Positions 1 to 8,227 of a DNA stretch of 64,000 bases are shown piece after piece. Location of the stretch: positions 372,001 to 436,000 of the forward strand of contig CAVXRG010000010.1 in the NCBI GenBank assembly GCA_963764195.1, written 5' to 3'. Origin of the DNA: JBDSSS01 sp963764195. GTDB taxonomy: Bacteria; Actinomycetota; Actinomycetes; Actinomycetales; Dermatophilaceae. Position 1 is the stretch's first letter. Each line of letters begins with the position of its first letter. The notes beneath the pieces are model-generated. The model saw only the letters and a list, made by a program, of their open reading frames with translations, was not told the DNA's origin and made no database searches. The position numbers were made by a program, and so were the translations under genes.

Positions 1-1
1 G

Positions 2-541
2 GGCACGAGCAAGACCGTCGTCTACCGGCACTTCCGCGACAAGGCGGGTCTGTACCGGGCTGTGGTCGCGCGCGTCGACGAGCGGGTCGTCGGGCAGGTG
101 TCCGCGGCGCTGGCCTGCGACGACACCGGCTCGACCGACCCCCACGGCCTCGTCGCGACGACGGTCGAGGCCTACCTCTCCCTCGTCGAGTCCGACACCG
201 AGCTCTACCGCTTCGTCGTCAACCGGCCGCTCGTCGACCGACCGCTGGCGGACGACCCGCTCGGGACCACGGTCGAGCACGTGGCCCGCGAGCTCGCCGA
301 GGTGCTCCGCGGTCAGGGCACGCCGGCCGACCCGGCCCGGGCCCGCCTCTGGGCCCTTGCCATCATCGGGTCGGTCCAGGCGGTCGCCGACGACTGGCTC
401 GCCGACGACGAACGGGCCCCCCGGGCCGAGGTCGTGCGGGCCCTCACCGATCTCGTCTGGAACGGGCTGCGGCCGGTCCTCGACGGAGCACACCCCGACA
501 GCACCGCCCCTTCGGACCCCTCGAGGAAGAGGACCCCATGA
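2..541 (+). CDS. TetR-family transcriptional regulator, 5' end missing
   Basis: The reading frame is already open at the window edge and encodes SKTVVYRHFRDKAGLYRAV, the recognition helix and following helix of a TetR DNA-binding domain; the first helices lie outside the window. The remaining part, about 160 residues, is a helical ligand-binding domain without a motif that predicts the ligand. Its stop overlaps the start of the acyl-CoA oxidase-like gene (ATGA at 538-541), so the two are translationally coupled and the regulator probably controls that gene, as TetR regulators of lipid oxidation genes often do. Confidence is high for the family and low for the effector. Confidence 0.85.
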   Translation, partial: GTSKTVVYRHFRDKAGLYRAVVARVDERVVGQVSAALACDDTGSTDPHGLVATTVEAYLSLVESDTELYRFVVNRPLVDRPLADDPLGTTVEHVARELAEVLRGQGTPADPARARLWALAIIGSVQAVADDWLADDERAPRAEVVRALTDLVWNGLRPVLDGAHPDSTAPSDPSRKRTP

Positions 542-2553
542 GAGCGACCGACGTGCCGGCCGTGAACGATGCGACCGATGACGCGGTGACCGACCCACCC
601 GCCGCGGCCGGCGTCGTGGAGGGTCTCCGGCGCGTGCTCGACGGACCCCGGGCCGCGGTGCGCGACGAGTGCCGGACCCTGTCCGCCGACGTGGTCGCCC
701 CGCCCGACGGTCCGCTCGAGATGCCCGAGCACCAGGCGCGGGTGACGGCGCAGCTCGCCGAGCTGGCCCGGAGCCCTTGGCCCGCAGCGGGGTTCCCGGA
801 GCGGCAGGGCGGAACGGCCCGCTACGGCGACGCCGTCATCGCCTTCGAGATGCTCGGTCACACCGACCTCTCGCTCTTCGTCAAGGCCGGCGTCCAGTGG
901 GGTCTCTTCGGCGGAGCCGTGTCCCTGCTCGGCACGGAGCGTCACGACGACCTCATCCCTTCGATCATCTCCGGCGAGCTGCAGGGCTGCTTCGCGATGA
1001 CCGAGACGGGCCACGGCAGCGACGTGCAGGGGGTCCTCACGACGGCCACGCACGACCCGGAGACCGACGAGATCGTCGTCCACTCCCCCAGCGCCGCCGC
1101 GCGCAAGGACTACATCGGCAACGCGGCGGTGGACGGTCGGATGGCCGCCGTCTTCGCCCGTCTCCTCGTCGCCGGCGAGGACCGGGGGGTCCACTGCGTC
1201 CTCGTGCCGATCCGCGACACCGACGGCGCCACCTGCCCGGGCGTGACGATCGAGGACTGCGGTCCCAAGCTCGGGCTCGCCGGGGTCGACAACGGCCGGC
1301 TCCTCTTCGACCACGTCCGGGTGCCGCGCACCAACCTGCTCGGCCGATACGGCGACATCGACGACGAGGGCCGCTACACGAGCCCGATCGACAACCCCGA
1401 CAAGCGTTTCTTCACGATGCTCGGTGCCCTCGTCCGCGGGCGCATCTCCATCGCCGGTGGCGCCGGAGCCGCGACGCGTTCCGCGCTGACGATCGCCACG
1501 AGGTATGCCGCTGAGCGCACCCAGTTCAGCGCCCCCGGCACCGACGTGGAGACGACGCTGCTCGACTACCGCACGCACCAGCGACGCCTGCTGCCCCGCA
1601 TCGCCTACACCTGGGCTCTGGCGATCGCGCAGAACGAGCTCGTCGAGACGATGGACGAGATGCTCCAACAGGTGGCGGGTGACGTCGACGCGCACGCGGC
1701 CGAGGTGCGCCAGCGCCGACTCGAGACCCGCGCGGCGGCTCTCAAGGTGGCCTCGACCCGTCACGCGTCCGACACCATCCAGGCCTGTCGCGAGGCGTGT
1801 GGCGGCGCCGGCTACCTCTGGGCCAACCGCCTCGCCGCGCTGCGGGCCGACACCGACATCTTCACGACGTTCGAGGGCGACAACACGGTGCTGCTCCAGC
1901 TCGTCGCCAAGTCGATGCTCGGTGACTACCAGGCGGCCTTCGGTGACCTCGACACGGCGGGCTTGGTGCGCGTCGGCGCCCGGCTGGCCGCGACGAGCCT
2001 GCTCGAGCGCACCGCGATGCGCGGCTTCGTCCAGCGGCTGGTCGATGCCGCGCCGGGTCGCGACGAGGACGACGCGCTCTCCTCCCGCGGCGCCCAGCTG
2101 CGGCTGCTGCGCGACCGGGAGACGCACCTGCTCGAGGGCCTCGCGACCCGCCTGCGCCAGGCGTCGTCGCAGGACGGTGCTGGGTTCTCGGCCTTCAACG
2201 ACTGCCAGGACCACCTCGTCGAGGCCGCTCGGGCGCACACCGACCGGCTCGTCGCCGAGTCCTTCGTGGCCGCCGTGGAGGGGTGTGACCGGCCCGAAGT
2301 GGCGGAGGTGCTCGCCCGGGTGTGCGACCTGCACCTGCTCGCGACGATCGAGCAGCACCGCGCCTGGTACCTCGAGCACGACCGGATCAGCCCGGCTCGC
2401 AGCAAGGCGGTCACCGCACTCGTCAACGAGCGGTGCGCTGAGCTGCGGCCCGACGCCCTCGCTCTCGTCGACGCCTTCGGGATCCCGGACGCCTGGGTGT
2501 CGACGGAGATGCTCACCGACGTCACCGGCTTCGCCCGCGACCGCTCGGCCTGA
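538..2553 (+). CDS. Acyl-CoA oxidase/dehydrogenase family flavoenzyme
   Basis: FAD enzyme expected to introduce the 2,3-double bond into acyl-CoA esters in fatty-acid beta-oxidation. The 671-residue length and the motif CFAMTETGHGSDVQG followed by a long insert ending in KDYIGNA are typical of the acyl-CoA oxidase branch rather than of ~390-residue dehydrogenases. TTFEGDNTVLLQLVAKSML carries the Glu expected to be the catalytic base. A C-terminal acyl-CoA oxidase-like helical domain follows. The start is fixed by the ATGA overlap with the upstream TetR gene. Whether it passes electrons to oxygen or to an electron-transfer flavoprotein cannot be told from sequence alone. A GTATGCCGCT word lies inside it at 1503-1512. 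Confidence 0.88.
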   Translation: MRATDVPAVNDATDDAVTDPPAAAGVVEGLRRVLDGPRAAVRDECRTLSADVVAPPDGPLEMPEHQARVTAQLAELARSPWPAAGFPERQGGTARYGDAVIAFEMLGHTDLSLFVKAGVQWGLFGGAVSLLGTERHDDLIPSIISGELQGCFAMTETGHGSDVQGVLTTATHDPETDEIVVHSPSAAARKDYIGNAAVDGRMAAVFARLLVAGEDRGVHCVLVPIRDTDGATCPGVTIEDCGPKLGLAGVDNGRLLFDHVRVPRTNLLGRYGDIDDEGRYTSPIDNPDKRFFTMLGALVRGRISIAGGAGAATRSALTIATRYAAERTQFSAPGTDVETTLLDYRTHQRRLLPRIAYTWALAIAQNELVETMDEMLQQVAGDVDAHAAEVRQRRLETRAAALKVASTRHASDTIQACREACGGAGYLWANRLAALRADTDIFTTFEGDNTVLLQLVAKSMLGDYQAAFGDLDTAGLVRVGARLAATSLLERTAMRGFVQRLVDAAPGRDEDDALSSRGAQLRLLRDRETHLLEGLATRLRQASSQDGAGFSAFNDCQDHLVEAARAHTDRLVAESFVAAVEGCDRPEVAEVLARVCDLHLLATIEQHRAWYLEHDRISPARSKAVTALVNERCAELRPDALALVDAFGIPDAWVSTEMLTDVTGFARDRSA

Positions 2554-2714
2554 CGCTCGCCGCGCTCGCCCTGCCCCGACCCGAACCCGCCCCACCCGAA
2601 CCCCCTTACGCCGGGGCGAGATCGGCCAGCCCGGCGACGAAAGGCCCCCGGGCGAGAGGGGAAGGGGGCGACGAGACCCCGGGAGATGGGGGTGCGGTGG
2701 CCGCGCGCCCTGCG

Positions 2715-3236
2715 TCAGGCCGGTGGACGCTGGTAGCGGCCCCGGCGGTGCACGAGGGGGTCGCCCTCGTCGCCGACCTCGACGCGCTCGATGACGCCCT
2801 CGACGAGCACCGACCAGCCGACGTCGCGACGGCTCGCGGGGTCGAGGCGGACGCCGGTCCAGGACGTGGCCGACACGAGTCGCGGGCCCCACGTGGTCTG
2901 CTCCCACTCCGCCATCCGGAACGGTCCGCCGGGCGCCGGCAGCACGCCCGCGAAGGCGTCGGCGAGGTCGCGGTGTCGCCAGTCGAGCAGCGAGACGACG
3001 GCGACCTCGGTCTCCTCGAGGCGCTCGAGCAGGTCGGAGTCGGGGTGGAGCAGCGCGACGACCCGGCCGGGGTCGCCCTGGGCCACGAGGTAGGAGGAGA
3101 CGGTGAGCCCGACCCGCTCGACGCCCTCGCCCGACGTCCACAGTGAGACGGTGGGGCTGACCCGGGCACGCAGGCGCCGGACCGGGTCACGGTCCCCCGC
3201 CGGTGGGTCGAACGGGTGCTCGGAGTGGATCGTCAC
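2715..3236 (-). CDS. Flavin reductase-like (FMN-binding split-barrel) protein
   Basis: A 173-residue protein with the pattern of the flavin reductase-like split barrel: VSPTVSLWTSG, then GLTVSSYLVAQGDPGRV and a late VGWSVLVEGVIERVEVGD strand. Members bind FMN and reduce free flavin or serve as small flavoproteins. I chose the GTG at 3236 because it overlaps the stop of the upstream gene (GTGA), and the residues further upstream are arginine-rich frame noise. It is the last gene of a three-gene minus-strand run with a MOSC-N-like protein and an FAD/NAD oxidoreductase, which could supply its electrons (inference). Confidence 0.78.
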   Translation of the reverse strand: MTIHSEHPFDPPAGDRDPVRRLRARVSPTVSLWTSGEGVERVGLTVSSYLVAQGDPGRVVALLHPDSDLLERLEETEVAVVSLLDWRHRDLADAFAGVLPAPGGPFRMAEWEQTTWGPRLVSATSWTGVRLDPASRRDVGWSVLVEGVIERVEVGDEGDPLVHRRGRYQRPPA

Positions 3237-3625
3237 TCGGGCCGGCCCGAGCCGTCGTCGTCGGCGACCTCCAGCACGTCGTCGACCGCCACCGTCCCCG
3301 TCGCGACGACATCGGCGTAGACGCCCGCGCACTGCGACGGCGAACGGGTCACCGACAGCACGCAGTCCCCCAGCCTGACGAACCGCCCGACGAGCGCGAC
3401 GAGCGCTCCCGGCTCCATGTCGAGCACGACGTTGGCCTTGGGGTGGCTCATCACGAAGTCCGACACGGCGACGAGGTGGACGGCGTTCTTCTTGGCCCGG
3501 TTGCCGGCCGGCCCTGACTCGGTCACCTCGACCGAGTCCAGCTGCTGGCCGGGCTGGTCGGAGTCCGGATAGATGTAGAGGCTCGACACCGTCGCGATCA
3601 TGGACACCACGCTAGTCGTCCTCAT
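3233..3625 (-). CDS. Small MOSC N-terminal-domain-like protein
   Basis: About 130 residues. The segment SSLYIYPDSDQPGQQLDSVEV followed by ESGPAGNRAKKNAVHLV resembles the beta-barrel MOSC N-terminal domain (Y-P-x-K-S...G..G-D-R pattern), but the C-terminal MOSC catalytic domain and its cysteine are absent, so a molybdenum-cofactor sulfurase role should not be assumed. The start at 3625 gives an ATGA overlap with the oxidoreductase stop; an internal ATG at 3601 is an alternative. It is coupled at both ends, which implies co-expression and perhaps a small binding-domain role for the neighbouring flavoproteins. Confidence 0.6.
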   Translation of the reverse strand: MRTTSVVSMIATVSSLYIYPDSDQPGQQLDSVEVTESGPAGNRAKKNAVHLVAVSDFVMSHPKANVVLDMEPGALVALVGRFVRLGDCVLSVTRSPSQCAGVYADVVATGTVAVDDVLEVADDDGSGRPE

Positions 3626-4788
3626 CGCGCAGGCACGACGTCCTCGACCCTCGCACCCTTCGCGATGAGCTCCTGGCCCCGCGCGTAGCCGTCCTCGTCC
3701 TCGTGGGCCAGGACCCCGACGAGGATGCCGTCCTTGCCGTACCAGACCGTGAAGGCGGCGCCGTCCTCGACGACGTCCGCGCTGTCCCACCCGTCGCCCC
3801 ACGCGGCATACATCAGGGTGTGCTCGCCGATCTCGGACCAGAATCCGGGCACGGTGTCCCAGACCTCCGAGGCGCCGGCGGCGTTGCGGCCGGCCACCTC
3901 ACCCATGGCCTCGGCGTCGCCCCAGTGCTCGACGGGGATCGGTCGCCCGGCGATCGCGTGCTGCGCGAGCGCCGCGTCCCCGGCTGCATACACGCCGGTG
4001 ATCGACGTCTGCAGGTGCGCATCGACGACGACGCGGCCCTCGTCGAGGGTCAGGCCGCTGCCGGCGAGGAAGTCGGTCCACGGCTCGACACCGAGTGCGA
4101 GGAGAACGAGGTCAGGCTCCAGCGTCGTGCCGTCGGAGAGGTGCAGCCGACGCGGCGCCTCCACCGAGGAGACCTCGACGTCGTGGTGCAGACCCACGCC
4201 GCAACCCTCGAGCCACCCGCGGATCGCCCCGGCGGGGTGGTCGCCGAGGCGCTGCTGCTGCGGACCGGGCTCCGGGCTGACGAGGGTCACGTCGAGGCCT
4301 CGCATCGCCAACGACGCCGCGGCCTCGCAGCCGATGAAACCGGACCCGACGACCACCGCAGTGCGGGCGTGCTCCGCCGCCTCACCGAGCCGACGCAGGT
4401 CCGCCACGGTACGCAGCACGTGCACCTCGGCGTCGCTGGGCACGCCGGGCAGGACGACCGGCGTGGCACCCGGGGCGAGGATCAGCCGTTCGAAGCCGAT
4501 CTCCTCGGACCCCAGCCGAATCCGCCGTTCGACCAGGTCGACGGCAGCGACCGGGGACGACACGCGCACCGCCACGCCGTCGAGCTCCCCGTCCGCACCG
4601 ATCGGCGAATGGGCGGGGGCGTCCGCCGAGCGCAGCCCCTCCTTGCTCAGCGGTGGTCGCGCGTAGGGCATGTCCTCGTCGCCGGTCACCATCAGGACCG
4701 GCCCGGAGCCGCCCGCAGCCCGGTAGCCGCGGGCCGCAGCCACCCCAGCCGGTCCGCTGCCGATGATGATGAGCTCGTAGGTGTCCAT
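3622..4788 (-). CDS. FAD-dependent NAD(P)H:ferredoxin/rubredoxin reductase-like oxidoreductase
   Basis: A 388-residue pyridine nucleotide-disulfide oxidoreductase fold. The N-terminal FAD-binding motif is LIIIGSGPAGVAAARGY; a second dinucleotide motif, AVVVGSGFIGCEAAASLAMRG, binds NAD(P)H; VYAAGDAALAQH is the third conserved FAD contact. There is no CxxC redox pair, which fits ferredoxin or rubredoxin reductases rather than thioredoxin reductases. The ATG at 4788 places the first motif at the usual distance from the N terminus; the longer upstream extension is frame noise. A TACGAC box lies 7 nt upstream but is a poor -10. It heads the three-gene minus-strand run. Confidence 0.85.
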   Translation of the reverse strand: MDTYELIIIGSGPAGVAAARGYRAAGGSGPVLMVTGDEDMPYARPPLSKEGLRSADAPAHSPIGADGELDGVAVRVSSPVAAVDLVERRIRLGSEEIGFERLILAPGATPVVLPGVPSDAEVHVLRTVADLRRLGEAAEHARTAVVVGSGFIGCEAAASLAMRGLDVTLVSPEPGPQQQRLGDHPAGAIRGWLEGCGVGLHHDVEVSSVEAPRRLHLSDGTTLEPDLVLLALGVEPWTDFLAGSGLTLDEGRVVVDAHLQTSITGVYAAGDAALAQHAIAGRPIPVEHWGDAEAMGEVAGRNAAGASEVWDTVPGFWSEIGEHTLMYAAWGDGWDSADVVEDGAAFTVWYGKDGILVGVLAHEDEDGYARGQELIAKGARVEDVVPAR

Positions 4789-4876
4789 GTCCGTGTCGTA
4801 CCCACACCGGCTCCGGGGTATGCCGCTGGGCCCGGGCCGTCGTCGCAGCCCCTTCGTTTCGGGGTAGGAAGGGGGC

Positions 4877-5575
4877 ATGAGCCACGACACCCTCCCCAGC
4901 GGCAGCACCACCCGATCCTCCATCGACACGGTCATCTTCGACGTCGACGGGACACTCGTGGACAGCAACTACCAGCACGCCCTCGCCTGGTTCCGCGCGT
5001 TCCGTCGCTTCGGCATCACCGAGCCGATCTGGCAGATCCACCGGGCCATCGGCATGGGCGGGGACCGCCTCGTGGCCCATGTCGCCGGGGACGCGGTCGA
5101 GGAGCAGCACGGCGACGCCCTCCGTGCTGCCTGGGAGGAGGAGGTCGAGCCGATGATCGGCGAGATCCGGCCCCTGGCGGGAGCCGCGGAGCTGCTCCGG
5201 GCGGTCAAGGACCGGGGCTTCAGGGTCGTGCTCGCCAGCTCGGGCAAGAAGGAGCACGTCGAGACCTTCCTCGACCTCGTCGACGGCAAGGACGTTGCCG
5301 ACGACTGGACGACCTCCGAGGACGCCGACGAGAGCAAGCCCTCGCCGGACCTCCTCCAGGTTGCCCTCGGCCGGGTCGAGGGATCTCGCGCCGTCATGGT
5401 CGGTGACTCGACGTGGGACGCCATCGCCGCGGGCCGAGCGGACGTGCCGGCCGTCGCGATTCTCACCGGTGGCTTCTCCGAGAAGGAGCTGCGCGAGGCC
5501 GGGGCGGACGAGGTCTACCACTCCCTGGCCGACCTCCAACGAGCCGTCGAGGACGGGGTCCTCGGCCGCCTCTGA
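4877..5575 (+). CDS. HAD-superfamily hydrolase, phosphoglycolate phosphatase-like
   Basis: A 232-residue phosphatase with HAD motif I IFDVDGTLVDSNYQHALAW (the first Asp forms the phosphoaspartate), motif II VVLASSGKKEHV (Ser), a Lys in ESKPSPD and motif IV VMVGDSTWDAIAAG (acidic pair). A helical cap sits between motifs I and II, so it belongs to the subfamily containing phosphoglycolate phosphatase and beta-phosphoglucomutase; the substrate is unknown. GGAAGGGGG lies just before ATG 4877. It is a single gene ending in a strong hairpin terminator, divergent from the FAD oxidoreductase; a GTATGCCGCT word lies in the shared spacer. Confidence 0.87.
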   Translation: MSHDTLPSGSTTRSSIDTVIFDVDGTLVDSNYQHALAWFRAFRRFGITEPIWQIHRAIGMGGDRLVAHVAGDAVEEQHGDALRAAWEEEVEPMIGEIRPLAGAAELLRAVKDRGFRVVLASSGKKEHVETFLDLVDGKDVADDWTTSEDADESKPSPDLLQVALGRVEGSRAVMVGDSTWDAIAAGRADVPAVAILTGGFSEKELREAGADEVYHSLADLQRAVEDGVLGRL

Positions 5576-5632
5576 CCCCTACCCGACACCCTGAGCGGGC
5601 ACTGAACGCCCCCGGACCAGCCATCGGGTCAA

Positions 5633-5672
5633 CGACGAAGGGCCCCTCACGTGGGTGAGGGGCCCTTCGTCG
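5633..5672. terminator. Bidirectional hairpin terminator
   Basis: A perfect 18-bp inverted repeat (5633-5650 and 5655-5672) with a 4-nt GTGG loop lies between the convergent HAD hydrolase and secreted-protein genes. No long T-run is present, which is common in GC-rich actinomycetes. Confidence 0.85.
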
Positions 5673-5691
5673 GCTGGCGCCGCGGCGCCGG

Positions 5692-7092
5692 TCAGCGGGT
5701 GTGCGTCCCGACCGCCGGACGCACGGGCGCCGACACCGGTCGCTGCCCCTCGCCGGACTGCAGGTGGGCGGGGCCGGAGGCTGGCGCACCCGCGGCGGCA
5801 GCGGCATAGAACTCCATCGTGCCGGTGACGTCGACGAGGACGTCGGTCGTCCCGGAGCCGTTGAACACGTTGAAGTCACCGGCCGGTCCGAGGTCGAGGA
5901 TGGCCATGTTCGCGGCGACGGCGCCCTTGGCGGGGTTGAGGTTGCTCACCGTGGGACGCGTCTCACCGGCGAAGTTCGGCCACAGCGTCAGGTACGTGGA
6001 CGCCGTGGGGCGCACGCCGGTGACGTTGGCGACCAGGGAGCCGGTGGTCGGGCCCGCGATCGTGGCCGGGGCCACCGCGGTCTTGGTCTGGCCGGCACCG
6101 ATCTTGCTCATCCCGAGGTTCGACCGGGTGTCGACGATCCGCTTCGGTGCACTCAGCGGCTTGAAGCGAAGCCCCGAGCCGAAGGTGTCGTCGTCGAAGA
6201 AGCCGACGACGTCGACGAGCAGGTGGGTGGTCCCACCGACGTTGTCGACGTCGAACGACGTCATCGGGTAGGCCCCGCAGTCGGTGCACGTCGTCACGGG
6301 AACGATGGTCATGTTGGGGGTGTTCTGCCCGGTGAGGTAGTTGAGGGTCGACGTCTTGGGCAGGGTGTTGCTGTCCCCGGCCCACGCGGTCAGGTAGCCG
6401 CCCCGGGTCGGGTTGACCGCGGTGACGGTCACGGCGACGGCCTTGACGTGCATGCTGTCGTCGGGCCCGAGGTCGAGGGGCACCGTGACGTACTCTCCCG
6501 CGACGACCGGCTTCCGGTCGTCGTCGGAGCGGCTGTCGTAGGCCCGGAACGGCTGGAACGACTGGTAGGAGCCATAGCTCCCCGTGACAGCCGACGTCGA
6601 ACCGTCGAGGTAGTAGCCGACGACGTCACCGAGCAGGTTCGTGTTGCCACCGGCGTTGCGGATGGCGAGCTTGCCCCCGGTACCGAGGGGGACCGTGACG
6701 AGGTTGGCGCGGGTGGCGCCCTTGACGAAGTTGAGGCTCGAGGTGGTCGGCAGGCTCTGGCCGGCCGGGTAGGCGGTGAGGTACCCGCCCAGCGAGGGGG
6801 TGACCACGGTGAGGTTGAGTACCACGGCCGAGACGCCGGACGTCGGGACGCCTCCGCGGCCGGCGACCTGCAGGCTCACGGTCTGTCCGGCAGCGACGGG
6901 CGCGACGGCCGGGACCCCGATCTTGTACCGGGTGTCGAGGATGCGGGCCGGTTTGACCGACACGTAGGCGCCGGTCGTGGCGGCGACCGGAGCGACCGCG
7001 GGAGTGGCGGTCGGCGAAGCCGAGGCAGCGGCGAGGGGCGTGGCCCCCAGGGTGAGAGCCGCCGCGGCTCCGATGAGGACATACGTGCGCAT
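5692..7092 (-). CDS. Secreted protein with three ~115-residue repeats
   Basis: A 466-residue exported protein. Residues 1-27 form a signal peptide (MRTYVLIGAAAALTLGATPL, then AxA sites). Three degenerate modules follow at about 49-162, 180-300 and 315-430. Each opens with a (R)I(L/V)DTR or AYDSR motif, contains a GGYLT(A/V)(Y/W) or TYLTLW strand and S-x-LN, and closes with D-V-V-G-Y/F. I recognise this as a module often seen in actinobacterial secreted proteins, but know of no proven function; it may bind wall polymer or form a beta-sandwich array. The third copy ends DVTGTMEFYAAAAAG, followed by a loose tail. The start was chosen to keep the signal peptide. Confidence 0.75.
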   Translation of the reverse strand: MRTYVLIGAAAALTLGATPLAAASASPTATPAVAPVAATTGAYVSVKPARILDTRYKIGVPAVAPVAAGQTVSLQVAGRGGVPTSGVSAVVLNLTVVTPSLGGYLTAYPAGQSLPTTSSLNFVKGATRANLVTVPLGTGGKLAIRNAGGNTNLLGDVVGYYLDGSTSAVTGSYGSYQSFQPFRAYDSRSDDDRKPVVAGEYVTVPLDLGPDDSMHVKAVAVTVTAVNPTRGGYLTAWAGDSNTLPKTSTLNYLTGQNTPNMTIVPVTTCTDCGAYPMTSFDVDNVGGTTHLLVDVVGFFDDDTFGSGLRFKPLSAPKRIVDTRSNLGMSKIGAGQTKTAVAPATIAGPTTGSLVANVTGVRPTASTYLTLWPNFAGETRPTVSNLNPAKGAVAANMAILDLGPAGDFNVFNGSGTTDVLVDVTGTMEFYAAAAAGAPASGPAHLQSGEGQRPVSAPVRPAVGTHTR

Positions 7093-7263
7093 CTGTGTGA
7101 GGTGCTTTCTCTCGAGCGGTGGTTGGTCGCTGAAGGCTATGTACGGCCCCATCCCACCGATCGGGAAATATGGTGACGATTCGGTCACAACGCCAGCGCT
7201 CGGTCCGCGCTCAGTTGACCCCCCCGGTTCCGACGCCGGACCGGCCCTCCTTGCCGTCCGGTG

Positions 7264-8139
7264 TCAGCTACCGAGGGCGTCGGTGCGGCCGTCGACGGTG
7301 GGTATCGATCCGAGCCGCTCGCCCATCTGCACGGTGTCCCCGGGTCGGCGGGCCGCGAGGGTCCCGGCTTCGCGGGAGCACACGAGGACGACCGTGGACC
7401 CGAACTCGAAGTGGCCCAACGGGTCGCCGGCCTCGACGGCGACGGGCGGGTCGTAGCGACGGTGCTGAACCTCGCGGCGCCGCGCATTGGTGTGCAGGTC
7501 GGCGTCGAAGGCGAGGCGGGTCATGCCCACCATCGTCGCGCCAACGGGGACCACGGCCATGCGTCCACCGCGCACGCCGTCGATCTGGACCACGATCCGT
7601 TCGTTCACGGCGAACAGGTCGGCCACGTGGGTCACCGCCGCGACGTTCACCGGCCACAGTTCTCCGGGGACGTAGGTGGCCGCCGTGATCCGCCCGGGCA
7701 GCGGCACGTGGATGCGGTGGTAGTCCTTGGGCGAGAGGTACAGCGTCGTGTACGTGCCTCCGTCAAAGGCCGCAGCGAGCTCGGGATCCGCGAGCAGGGC
7801 GGCCAGGGAGTAGTTGCGCCCCTTGGCCTGGACCAGCGTGTCGGACTCGACCGTGCCGTAGGCGCCGACCGTCGCGTCGACAGGGCTGACGATGGACTCC
7901 GTGGCGAGGGGGCGCAGGCCGGTCTTCAGCTCCCGGGTGAAGAACGCGTTGAGGGTGGGGTAGTCCTCGAGCGGCAGTGCCGCTTCGGTCGGTCGGGCTC
8001 CGAACACCCGGCTATAGCCCCCGTGTACTCGCCCGCGCCACCGGGGCGGGATGGGTCGTGTGGCGACCCACCCGGCCCCACGGCTGAGGGCGTGCTTGGG
8101 CAGGACCGACAGGGCCAGGATGAGCGCGCGTCCGAACAC
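7264..8139 (-). CDS. psd: Phosphatidylserine decarboxylase proenzyme
   Basis: Makes phosphatidylethanolamine from phosphatidylserine at the membrane. All landmarks are present in 291 residues: VSPVDATVGAYG (catalytic Asp), DYHRIHVPLPG (His) and FGST near the C terminus, where Ser248 would become the pyruvoyl group after self-cleavage between Gly and Ser; the alpha chain would be about 44 residues. It starts at GTG 8139 behind a TAGCGT box 6 nt upstream, so the mRNA is probably leaderless. The usual partner gene for phosphatidylserine synthase (pssA) is not adjacent, which is a little unusual for this class. Confidence 0.93.
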   Translation of the reverse strand: MFGRALILALSVLPKHALSRGAGWVATRPIPPRWRGRVHGGYSRVFGARPTEAALPLEDYPTLNAFFTRELKTGLRPLATESIVSPVDATVGAYGTVESDTLVQAKGRNYSLAALLADPELAAAFDGGTYTTLYLSPKDYHRIHVPLPGRITAATYVPGELWPVNVAAVTHVADLFAVNERIVVQIDGVRGGRMAVVPVGATMVGMTRLAFDADLHTNARRREVQHRRYDPPVAVEAGDPLGHFEFGSTVVLVCSREAGTLAARRPGDTVQMGERLGSIPTVDGRTDALGS

Positions 8140-8145
8140 GGGTGG

Positions 8146-8151
8146 ACGCTA
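8146..8151 (-). promoter_or_regulatory. Probable -10 box of psd (leaderless)
   Basis: TAGCGT on the minus strand ends 6 nt before GTG 8139. Confidence 0.5.
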
Positions 8152-8227
8152 ACACGCACCGTCACGGCTCCCCCGACGGCGACGGCGGCCTCTCCGGGCA
8201 GACCCGCGTGAGCGGTGGGCCTGCCGG

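Noticed and set aside
313..3141. Very long minus-strand open frame antisense to the acyl-CoA oxidase-like gene
   Set aside because: It is an Arg/Gly/Val-rich mirror frame of a high-GC gene, with no family motif; such shadows are expected at this GC content.
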